From: Pelecanus crispus
Lineage: Eukaryota > Chordata > Aves > Pelecaniformes > Pelecanidae
Length of the DNA stretch: 64,000 nt
Assembly: GCF_030463565.1 (NCBI RefSeq)
Contig: NC_134649.1
Location: forward strand, 5,219,501 to 5,283,500
Reading direction: 5' to 3'
Made by a program: the position numbers and the translations under genes. How positions within the stretch are numbered: position 1 is the first letter of the stretch; each line of letters opens with the position of its first letter. This document shows positions 12,201 through 24,200 of the stretch, piece after piece. The notes below the pieces were generated by a model, which was not told the DNA's origin, ran no database searches, and was given only the letters and a program-made list of their open reading frames with translations.

Positions 12201-15200
12201 TGGGCAGTGTACAGCTGCTTGTTTGTATAGCTGGTTTTAGCTGTAGCTTTTCACTTTAAAAATCGGATTCTTAGTGCAAACTGATGACAGATCACTAGAG
12301 TGAGAGGAGATGCACTTACACATCCTCGCTTGAGAATGTGGCCCAGACTGCTCCATGGAAACAAAAGAGAGAAGCAGAAGCAGTTTTCGTTTTTGCTTTA
12401 AAATCTATTCTATATGCTTGAAATGGAAATAGGCCCATTCAGATTTCTCATTTATTTATCTCCAGATAAGTTTTTGTCAGTGGAATTGAATGCACTTCCT
12501 CCTCCTCTGCCCCGAATGCCGGTGCCCTGTAAAAGACAAAGTCTGGTACCTGTCTGTAAACCCTTCATTGTCACTGCTGCCGCAGAATCTGCCCCCATGA
12601 TGTCTTGACCTTGTTTACCAGCTTTGGCTATTTAAGATGGCAGCCACTTCAGCGCGAATGTCAGGAATCCCTCTAATGCAGTAGGCCTCCCGTTCTAAAT
12701 TTACTCTCCTTCTGGGTTATGGTCCCTCCTCTGTGGCTGCAGCAAGAGGCCCCCTTTTTATGACTCACCCCTCCTGCCCCCCTTCGCTCCCCCTTCCTCG
12801 CTCCCTCCCTCCCTCCCTCCCGCAGATGGTAACCCTTTGTGCACATCGCCTGTTTGCAAGCGCTCGCTGGGTGTCTGGCAGATTGGCTGCCACAGTGTGC
12901 TCTTTTGTTGCAGCTAGGGAAGATCAAACTCGAATGAAATCCTGTAATTCAAATTAGGTTTAAAGGCTGTCCTTGAAACTTTGCAATTTTGGTATCCTAA
13001 GATGCTGATAGGGGCCTCAGACTGAAGCACTCGCAGAATAGTGCTGCTTTTCTTTTAAAGCGGAGTTAACAAATTATTTTGCATTTGATTTTGGAATCTT
13101 TATAACATCCTGTTAGCCAGCAATAATTACTGTGGTAGTCAAATGCCTAATAAGAATAGTTATAGTTAGACTTTGTCGAGGGTTTTTTTTGTTTCTGTAT
13201 ACCAAAAAAGCATGAAAGGGACATATACAGGAGGGCAAATATAATTTCTTCACTTCGTACTGGGGAAAACCGGGAAACACATTAGTTAACATAAAAAAAA
13301 ATTTCAAACCAGTGATTTTTCTCCTGCCTGTGGCAGCTGAACTGTGTTAGTGGTATGTGCATGTGTGCAAGCTTTGGGGGGATGTTCACGAAAGCCAGCC
13401 TTAGCACAACTGACTTCTTGACGACACTGCAGGGCACCTAAAGTTAGACTTCTGCTCCATATTGTCCCTAAACAAACCTCACTCTCACTCTTTCCCCCCT
13501 ACCCTCTTACATATAGAAACCAAGACGGATTTTTCTTCATGAAAAATTTTTGGATTTCCCCTTTATTGGAATAGATGTTCCTCACTCACTTGGGCGTTTT
13601 CAGAGTATTACACAGGAAAGACAGGTTAACTGGAAGTCTAAAAGCATTTTTTAGAGACAAAAATTACTTCCGTGGAAAGCTATATTAATGGAAAGTTGAT
13701 CAGAAGTTTTCTCTAATGCCTCATTATTTAATCTGTGACATTCTTTCATCCTTCAAATGGTCACTATTAGCTTGGAATACAAGCATATTATGTACCAGAA
13801 AGTTAGTGTAACTTTGAAGGTACTAGTTGTTTTGTTCAGTGAGGAGAAAACATGATTGTGCTTATCAAGTTGCTTTGGCTTAACAATGGCAAGATGTAGC
13901 CTTGTAAGCAGCATCTCATGAATAGTATTTATTAGCATGGCCAGTATTTTTCTTTGTGCTAAACTTAAGTCTTACGTGCTGCTCTTTTGCAAAGAATTAA
14001 TTTACTAGTAAATTTACTTCAGTAAATTACTGAAGTTTTTAATAATAATCTTTAATTTCTTTCCCTTATATGGCTTTTTTGCTTGATGGTGTTGCACAGG
14101 ACACTGGGGAAGGCCGCTGCAAAAGAAAACTGCCACTGCTGAAGTACTGGCTGGGATTTTATAACGTTACTCAACTTGCCAGTGTCGCAATGCTGTTTTC
14201 TCTCCCATTTTGTCACATACAAACATACTATGAAAACCATTTACAGAGTAGCTTCTGTTCAGCGTTCTGACTACATAGCTTTGCTGTCAAACCTCAGGAT
14301 GTAAGCTGATTGCCTGCAAAGGGCAGGAAAATGGTGTTTAAAACATTTTAAGCAGTGCTGGGTGGTGGTGAGTTATCAGTTGAGGTTTCTTACCCTTTTG
14401 CTGAGAAATCGGGTACTGATCACTGCCAGAGGGAGTGTGGTGGGACCGTGGGTGAATAGTCTGACCTGGTACTGCAAATCCCATGCTCCTACTTTTACGT
14501 GGAAAGGTATCATTTTCAAGATGGTTCTTTTATGATTCGTAGTTTCTCAATCTTAATATAGACAGTTCTTGCAATGGCCCTCTTAAGACTGTGTCGTTGT
14601 CTCAGACTTTTTCTTTGCACTTACTATGGGTCTAGTTATTTCACATTAAATGTGGGTCACAGGAGCTGCCATGTGAGAGCAACCATGATTAAAAATGGAG
14701 GATTCAGAACTAAGATTCCAACTGCAGCAGTGTGGTAGAAGATTTTGTCCTCTTACAAGAGCTGCAGGTGTAGCTTGTTGATTGAAAGCCCCTTAAGTTG
14801 AAACTATTTCCTTCCTATGATAGAAGACTGGCAGAAAACTATTTGGACTGCTAACCCATTTCTTCTGACATTCTTCATCTTGAGCTGGTGATAAGCCACC
14901 AATCAGTCTGGTTTGTTATATCAGAAAGAGGTTGCTTCATTCCTCATGAGCACCAAGGTGGACTTAGCATTTAGGTAACAGGCATCAGATGTATGTAATT
15001 TTTGTTTGTGTGCAATTAACAAATACCTTGCATGAATACCCTTCAGCATTGGGTCACATGGATTAAAAGTTTTGTTGCATAAAAGATAGAATCATAGAAT
15101 AGTTTAGGTTGGAAAAGACCTTTAAGATCATCCAGTCCAACCATTAACCTAACATTACCAAGTCAAATGGTACTGATAGATGATGGTTACTATTTTGGGA

Positions 15201-18200
15201 ACTCTTATGTAGGTAACTCTCTTAATATTTTTTGACATTATTTCATTGTTGTGAAAGTGCCCAACTGAAGTTACTCAAAAAAGAGAGAGGGAAAACTAAT
15301 GATACACAACAGATCATGGACTGACCCATAAAGGGGCAGTCTTCCAGGAAAGAGTGGAAGCTTTGGAATTCTTTTCCTGTTATATTTTTGGACAGTCCTA
15401 AAACTCAGGCTGTGTTTTGAAGACCTTTTTTTGCTCTTCCAGCTTTAAAGCAATTTACTTACACCTAGAGAAATTTGAGACTGTGCTTGTTGAATTCAAA
15501 GGAGACAAATGTGATTTGATGTTGTCATGGTTCTACTTTGTAAAGTTGCATGTCAAGAGGTAAATGACATATAGATAGGTTTTTACCAGCCTTACTATTT
15601 TAGACTAGGATTATACAAAAGGCTCTAATGGGAACAATAAGGGCCCAGCTACACTGAGCAGCTGCTGGGGAAACTGAGGTTTTAAAACTCATGTTTCTTA
15701 GTTCATTTAAAAAGTAAAAATACCTTGTGTTTTATTTTAACTACAGGTTGCCTTTACTTGGTAGATACGTTAGCAGGAGATCCAGAGGTTCTGCAAGTAG
15801 ATGCTGAAACATACTACGAAAAACTCTTGAAGAAATCATCGTCCACTCCTGATGTTTTTTCAGTCCCTGGAGGAGAAGAGGTAGTAGGCTGATGTTTTTC
15901 ATACTGCAAGTTAGGTACTTGCAAACTAGTTTGTTCGTTGTGCTCAGAGTCTGTCTGTGAATAGCAGTAAACTGGTGTGGCCAGATTACAAATCTCTTAA
16001 AATCAGCAAATTCTGCATTAATTCATATAGTTTGCGTGCTGCAAATGAGAGATAAGCTTGAACTACAAGTCTGAAACCCTCTGAGTGTGGATGAGGGTTT
16101 GAAGTACTTAGCTGAACTTTGCATCTTGACCTGCCTCCTTACAGGACTGAATCAAAAGTGAATTTGATAGATGTTTGTACCATGGCATGGCTCTGTATTC
16201 TGCCTCTACTGTGCAGTTTACACGGGTATTGTGATATAGTCTATCTTTGGTTTCCATTCTTTCTGCTACTTAGATTGATAATTTTGAATATGGGTTCTCC
16301 CAAAGGAATTCTGATCAGCTGTGATTGATAGACGGTATAAATACTGTGGGTGGCAATGCTTTAGGGTCCATTCCTGAGCCACCTGGGGGAAATGCATTGG
16401 AGGTGACTGAGCAGGCCTATTAAAAATTCTGACTTTAGTCAACCCATGAAACCTTTCATTTTGGGCATTTTCTAGATCACAAAAGGTGGGCTGGGCTAAC
16501 TGTTATTGTACTATCGAGCCAGTAAGTGGATTAGTTGAAATAAATGTTTGGAGTACGGTGGCTTTTCTATAGTTTAGGAAAATAATATGCAGTAGTTTCC
16601 AGAAAAACGCTGTTTCAGGTGGGTAGCTTCATCTTTGAGCCGTGAATGTAACTAGCTTTAAATACTCTTTTAATGCCCTCTAGTGGACCATGTAGGGTTA
16701 AATACAAACAAGCCTGAAAATGCAAAGATCCCCCAGTTTAGGGCTTCTGAGTCCTTACCTCAGCCTTTCATGCCTGTTGTACTTTTGGAGGCTCATTTGC
16801 TGTTCCATTAGAAGGGAGGGTAAGTTAAAATCCCAAGCAGTGCTGTGTGTATTCCTGCAATAGCTAGCCACAGTGAGATCAGTTAAAGGTGGACTTCGGG
16901 CTTTTGATTCAGAGCTGTCTTGATTTCGAGGCTTGATATCAGACCTGAAATATATCACATGACTTATTTTAGTCTCATAGCAACACATTTCTCTTTGCAT
17001 TCATTTAATTCAGGTCTAATCTAATCTGCAGTCAGACAGCTAGTCAAGGGCATAAGTAATGGTAATGTTCCTGCTGTATTTTTTTTCCTTTTACTCTATA
17101 ATAAATAGTTCAAAGAATGTTGATATTTTGTAATTAAAAATAAATTAAATGTAATAAGGTAAAGCTCCCATCCCCAGTGAACATCTCAGCTAACAATCTC
17201 TATTATATACCTACAACCTGAAGGATGAGGATTTTGGTGTTTGAAGAATGGCTGCAGTTACCAGGCTTCTTTTTTCTCTGTGCATCTGAATTGAAGCAGG
17301 CTTCAAGTGGCAGGACCGGCAACCATGAATAATTATTTAGCAAGTGTTAAGTGGCTGTCAGCCCACTTGCTGGGGTCACAGAACTTCTTTTGGGTATGGC
17401 ATGGTCTTTGGTCAAGCATTCAGTACACAAATAGCAAGGATTACTGCAAGTCAGGATGGAAGCGCATTGGCAGCGTTCATACACAGAAAGCTATGCTTGG
17501 CTCATGCTGATGTTGTTAGCACCCGTGAAAGTGCACATTACCTTATAAAACAAAATAACAGTCATAGTAGTATTGGAAATAGTACTGGCCTTTTCATTAG
17601 AGTAATGGTCCCAGGTGCCATAATGACATCGATGCTCTTGTATTTGAAGCATGCAAAGAACGACTGAATCCCCAGAACATACTGAGATTTTGGGAAGCTC
17701 GTGCATACAGGCTTCCGGCAGCTTTCAGTTTTTTTCCTGGAGTCCAGTGTTTGCATAGGTGATCCCAGGATTCTGGCACTCATAAACTAGTGAACACTGT
17801 TTCATCTTAAAGTTTTTATCTTGAATAATCCGTATTCGTACTACTTCTTCCATGCACCAAGAAATATTAAATGTATCACATGACTGATTTGAGTTTCATA
17901 GCAAACTGACAAATGGGTGCAATTAGAGAGAGAGGCACACCCACACATACACAATGGACCAGATTTTTGAAAGTACAGTACATGCTGTGCTAAATTATGC
18001 ACGCTCTTTGCCTGTACCTAAACTTACATGAGAGCGTTTGCAATATTCATATGGAAATCGTCATCTCTATCCATATAGAGCTGTTTGAGCACAGTAATTT
18101 TGTGTTTATGTGTTACATCATTTAGAAGTTTAGTCTAAGACTGAGAGCTTGAGAGCTGCATTTTGATCTTAGCTTTGCCTTCAACATAACCACCTTGTGC

Positions 18201-21200
18201 CAATTATCTACCCTCCCTGTGCCTCACAGATAAACTGCCCAGTCACTGCCCTAATGCTTTGATACTCCCTGTACCCTGAGGCTTAATTCATTGTTTGCAA
18301 AACACCACAAGTACTCAGCTGGACGGTGCTGTAAGAAGTGCAAGTTGTATTTGTGTTTATTTGCTGTTGTATTTGGTTTTATTTGCTGTGTCTGGTCTTT
18401 CATAACACCATTTGTCTGCATGTAACAGTGTTCAAAGCCAGGTTATGTACCAATAGTAAGTTGGCATTAAGGTCTTCGCTAACTTCGGTAGCTTGATTTC
18501 TTTTAAATTAACATTACTTACTGATAATATTAGAATATTATGTACGTTTCAGTGCCTTGAAGTTCAGGATTGAGAGGGTGTTGTGCTGAGCTTATACCAT
18601 GCATGTTAGTAAAACATACCATAAGTGCATCTAATACATGAAATACCTCTTGTGAGTTTTGCAGTACAAACAGCTACAGGGCTTGTTTGTTTTTTAGGTT
18701 AAACTTGAAGATTCCTGTGTGTGTTTTGTCCCTCTCTACCGAAATAATCCTACTTGCAAAATCTTGCTGTTAACTGATCCAAAGGATAAAGAGACAGGTT
18801 AGAATTGGTCAAAATATTTTGAAATTTAAGTAGTTGTTCGTTCTTTACTTTTAAGATGGTCTGCTTGTCTATATATTTAAATATCTGGGGGTTTGTTTTG
18901 AATATGAAGTGCGTTCAGTTTACCTGTCAGGGATTTGTGTCGGTGGGCTACACAAGAGAGAGGATTGACAATCAGGGCTTTTAAATTCTATGCATAGCTC
19001 TGCTTGTAGCTGAAAAACCACCTTGGGTAAATCTGTTCTGAGTTTGTTCAATGGGGTAATATTTTTCAAATTCAGGATGATGTGAAATTTAACGCATTAT
19101 AGTTTGGATAGAATTCTGAAATCCTTAAACAAGAACAAATATATATGTGAAATTGTATTAGGTCTTACTGCTTCTTACTCATATTATTTTTACTTTATGA
19201 TCTCTTCTTCAGTCCTAGATTTAATTGCCTCCTATTTCCAGTACTGGTGTGTGAGGGGTAAATTTGGAGTAAGATCATGCTCGGGAATTGAATTAAATGC
19301 GTTTTATTCTTTAAATAAAGACGTTCTTTAAACTCTACCAGCTTTGCCTTGCTTACTGATAGTAATTTTGGTGTTTTCCTATTACAGCCATGTGTCAGCC
19401 TGACAGGGATACAGTGCAATTGTGTTACAGGCAGTAGAAGTCAGCATGTGCTTACTGGTGTTTCTGTTTCATGAGTCACTGCTGAGAGTATCAACAGGTT
19501 ATTCAGATTTGATCAGCAATTGTATCTAAGTTTTATCTTCCTGCTATCAGGATCGCAGTATCTTCAGACACAGCCTGATTTTTTTCTTACTTACTCTCTT
19601 AGGCAAGTGTCTCTGACTGTGGAATGTGAAAAAATGCAAATGTAAAATAAGTAACAGCTCTTGATACCACTGTCATTAACAGGAAACTTGACTCCAAGTT
19701 GCATAGTACCAAAAGCCCAGGTTGCAACCCACCTAGATTAAATGAGGAGTGCTGGAGCTGTTGTGAAGCAGTAGGCTATAGAATTTTTGGAACATGTACA
19801 AAAAAGACATGAACTTATGCATTGACCCATTGTGTCATTTAGGGAATACAGAACACATGAAGCCTCTTAAACTTTCAGCTTCCAAATGTGGCAGCAAACT
19901 AATGACATCTGTCATTAAAAATATACTTTTTTTTTTTTTTGAAAGGATAAGCTATATATTACACCTGAAAGGCTTTAATAGCCAGTATTCTTAATAATAC
20001 AACAAAGGCAAGGCAAAGAAGTTTAGCACTCTATGTTTAGTTCGAAAGTGTCAGGTAACAATCTTCCACTCCTAGAACAAGTACTATTAGTGTAACTAAG
20101 TGTTCATTGTTCAGTCCAAACCCTGTAACCAGGAAATTTCTTCATAAGAACAAAAAACAGATTAAAATTGTCTGTGGTTAGAGGTGAACTCTGCAAAGTT
20201 TTCCAGCTCCTTTTACATACAATGTCAATTGGACATTTGCTAATGGGTTGTGATTCACATAGTTGAAGGTAGGAGACCTTTCCAAGTTACAAGTGTAGTC
20301 AAAAGACTTTCTGGTCCCTCTAAAACTATTGATACAGAATTACTTTCCTGACATTAATTTACATATGCCATTAACATTTTTCTGAAGAGAGAGAGGCGCT
20401 GGTGTGATAAGGGAGAGAAGCATCTACACCAGAGGCCAAACTTGCCCTATGAGTGCAGTTGTGCATACCTACTGACTCATGTTCAAAAGAATGTAGTTGA
20501 AAACAGCATTAAGTTAGCTTAGGCTGCACAAAAGGAATGGGGATCTGTAACAACTACAATGCAAAAATAAAGAATTATTAAATAAATGCAGGTGAAAGCA
20601 GTGCATTTAGCACCAATCTTCGGTTAAATGGTCTAATAGTATTAGGAACAAGTATTGAGATACATGTACACAAGGAAAAAATTGTTTCCCACAGGAACAC
20701 GTCAAGCAAGTCCACATTGGAGCCTAAATTATATGATAGCTATCTACATTAAAAGCTTAAACCTAGCAGAATAAACACCTTATTATATTATAAACAACAG
20801 ACTGACCGACTACTGTGACCCTCTTGCAAAACTTTAGTTTGAGTCACCAGCCCATAGTCACAGAAACAGCCTCACAGAGATCACTAAGTCTAGTTATTTA
20901 AGTAAGGCCTACATCATGTGGCTTTTAATATTTCCTTTTAAAAGTATGGTTTAAAAGATTTTGCTGGAAGTTCTTTGTTTCTGGATTTTATATACCATAA
21001 ACATGTGGCCAGCCTTCCTACACACACCAAATTTGACTGACGCGATTTTTTTCTTTAGATGAGTTTTAATAAATTTTCATTAGTACTCTAAAGTCTGCTG
21101 GGATGTGTACATATGTGTGTGCATACCTATACATATGGATATATACATTTGAAGTATTCTGTCCAAATATTTTTTCCGCAGTTCAACAGATTTAGAATTG

Positions 21201-24200
21201 ACTCTTAAAGCAGCAGACTGTGTTAATGTGGCAAGTCCATCTGGCTTTGCTTACTTATATGACCTTTTGTTCTGACCAGTGAACAGATCAAATTATTTCA
21301 AAACCGATTCCTTCAGAGAAAAGCAATATTTATTAACTCAGTCATTGTTACTCAGGGACATGGGCAGAAAGTTAAAACACTAAAGAGATTGCATGATTTT
21401 TTTTCTCTCCCTTGAGCTTTACACTTTTCTTGTGAACTCCAGTTTCATCCAGGTGGGAGAGGCAAACAATCTTGCTATAGTTGATCTCTTCTCTTTCTCA
21501 TGTGCTGTCCACTGCATCTGCATTTTAGTTTTACTTCACACCAGGAGTGCTCTTAGAAGCAAATTTCCTGGTTGTCCCCACGTACTGTGCTTCAGTTCAT
21601 ATCAAGGAGCAGTCTCGGAGTGCATGAACTGGATTACTTTTGGCTGAAATTAAAGTAAGGATGCACTCCAGAAGCACACTGGTGTGCCCCACCTCTAATG
21701 GGCTTTTAGTTTTCAGCACCAGGCTAGGATTTGTGAACATGAGGTTCTCTGCACCAAACGTTTTGCTCTGTGAATTCAGTTTTGTTAGTGTTAGTCCTGC
21801 TAATGCAAACATGACCCACTGATTTTTCCTCTTGCAATTCATTTGGATGTTTCTGAAGTCCAGTGGGAGAAGGCAGCCAAGGGAGTCCCAGGATACACTG
21901 GGGTAGAGGTGCTTTACTGAGAAGCAATTGGAAACAGAGTAGAAGATGCAGCTAATAAGTGTGTAAGGCATGTTTAGCTGTGTACTTCTCAGGTCCTGGT
22001 GTGGATAGTGAATCAGCAAGAAGTGTTAGAATCCTCATTGCTTGGTTCTGCCACAGCTCACATGATGCTCTGAGGCCATATCATATTGCTCCCGAGAGCC
22101 ACGACCTTCCTCTGCTGCAGTGGTTCTATTGACTGGTGACTGCCAAAACCCTGGCTAGAGCCTTTGCGGTTTAGTTCTCTTCTCCAGCTCTATCCCTGAC
22201 ACCATCAGTTCCTTCAGCTTTGCTCCAACATCTCCACCTTTGCTCCTAGTGGCTCCCCACCATCCCTCACCCCCTAAAATGAACTCTGTACAAAGCCTTG
22301 ACAATTGCTGGGGTTAACCACACACCTGGGCAGTACCTTAATCTCAGTGAGAAAGCTGTATACCTTGTATGTCTTATGTTCATATGTGATGGGATTTCCT
22401 CTTTCAGCTTCATTTGTGTTTACATCTATAATGGTTAAGTATTGCATAGATAAAATGATGTATATAATACTTCTGAAATAATATTCATGGTAATATACTT
22501 ATTTTCCCACAGTTCCCAAAGAAAATATTGTCACTCTAATAATTTATGTTTGAAATTCTAACATTCAGACTTGGAAAAATACTGAATTTAGCAGCCAAGC
22601 TACAAGTTTGCCCATGAAGAGCTTTAAAGTTTGACGGCATTTAATTCTTGAACATAGGTTAAAGGGGGGTTGATTCCAATACTGAGATTTATATCTGATC
22701 ATCCTGATCATATGGGTTGTCCAGAAGTGATGTGTAGCTTGTGGTCTGAAATGACCTGCATATTTCAAAGAGAAAATGGGTATGGTAGCTTTTCCATAGG
22801 ACTTGGTCTTGGTTGGGAGCATTTTTAATTTATTTTTGATGGGCTGAGTGTTCTGTTCTGTTAGTATATCTGTACAGATATTTTTATGAGAATGTAAATT
22901 GTGTTGTAAGGGCTTACAGAGCATAGCATGGGTGATTAACGTCTTTATAACACTAAATAAACATACCCTATTGTGGCATTTTCTGTATGCTGTATATAAT
23001 AATTTATAATAACTGTTAGATGCTATGGAACATTTATCACAAGACATTTGCAACAAATCACTGGGTAAAACTCGAATTGCCGAAGAAAATGTAATCGGTT
23101 GCAGGAAAGATATCTATCTTAGATACTTGAATGTCTGCCATTACTGCAGCATCTGCATGCCTCCCAAGTTTTAATGTATTTATTTCAATAAGACTCTTAG
23201 GAGAGAGAGACAAATGCTCTTATTCCATTTTAAAGATAGGGAACTGGGGGACACAGCTATTCAGGGTATGTCAACATTGCAGAATGCAGTTTAATGTAGG
23301 ATTTCTGAGCTTGCTGCATTATCAGAGCTGACCTAGGCTCGGTTGCATGGAACTACTTGGGGTAATTTACCATTCTCCTTCCGAGGTGGAAATCTGGCAA
23401 AAGCAGCCTCTGTAAGTGTGCCATCAATCTGAAATACTGCCAACATTAAGGTAAAGATGACTTGAGCTACGGTAAAGAACTGGTACATTCTATATTTATT
23501 AAACAAACTCAAATTACATCTCTCATACATAGCATTGCCTTTAATTTAGTTTGTGGCTGAGGGGTGCGTTTCAGCAATTCAGATGAAGGCTGGGGAAAAA
23601 GAAGTACCAAGCTTGATGTTGCTTTAATTTTTCTGCTTTACTCTGTGTGTAGAGTCCTGATGTGCACATTTCATTCAAATAGTTGCACACCAGTGTGGGA
23701 ACATTTGGCCAGCATAGCCTAGAAAGTAAAAATATAATCCAGACCTGGGTTGGGAAGGGATCCATGTTTGCCTAGCAAAAGGAGACATTTCATAATCACA
23801 ATTGCATTATGCTTAGTGCCTAATTCAACGCAGTGTTTTTCAGTACTGTATTCCAAGTACCCGTAGTGGTATGGAATCGTGTGCTTCACAGGCTCTCGGC
23901 TTCTTGCAACACTCTGAATATGTTTGTCTGACTGCAAGTGATCAAAGTACTGAGGTTTAGCAAACTAGTGCTTACAGGGCAAGCCACCCAACTGAGTATG
24001 TACATACTCCATTAATTGCGAACTGAAACGTATTGGACTTAATCCATTTCACCTAGTCTTGCAATTGCAAGATCAAGCACATCAAGTCTTGCAATTGCAA
24101 GATCGTTGTAATCATGTACATCGTGATTCACAGGGTTCACATGATGTGTGTAACTTGCTGTTGGCAATAACTCGATCTCTTATGATCAGGTGAATGTATC

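Larger units (their letters stand above)
2745..15746 (+). other. FAM169B: FAM169B intron 1 (13.0 kb)
   Basis: Non-coding between exons 1 and 2. It holds the 3' half of the CpG island, a CR1 fragment near 3205-3270, a GC-rich block with a (CCCT)n tract at 12450-12960, palindromic AT-rich hairpins near 14000, and a CR1 3' end at 15085-15165. From 3.3 to 12.4 kb I see AT-rich sequence with no recognised gene. Short ORFs there have no homology that I recognise. Confidence 0.75.
15881..18697 (+). other. FAM169B: FAM169B intron 2 (2.8 kb)
   Basis: Non-coding. It contains a candidate CTCF site at 16673-16686 and an ancient MIR-like SINE near 18125-18350. Otherwise I see AT-rich sequence only. Confidence 0.75.

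Noticed and set aside
12826..12957. ATG right after a (CCCT)n-CGCAG acceptor-like site, as an alternative first exon
   Set aside because: The frame stops after 43 codons with no donor that would join exon 2 in phase.
22565..23056. 163-codon minus-strand ORF in intron 3
   Set aside because: Composition looks like random AT-rich translation. There is no promoter, motif or family match.
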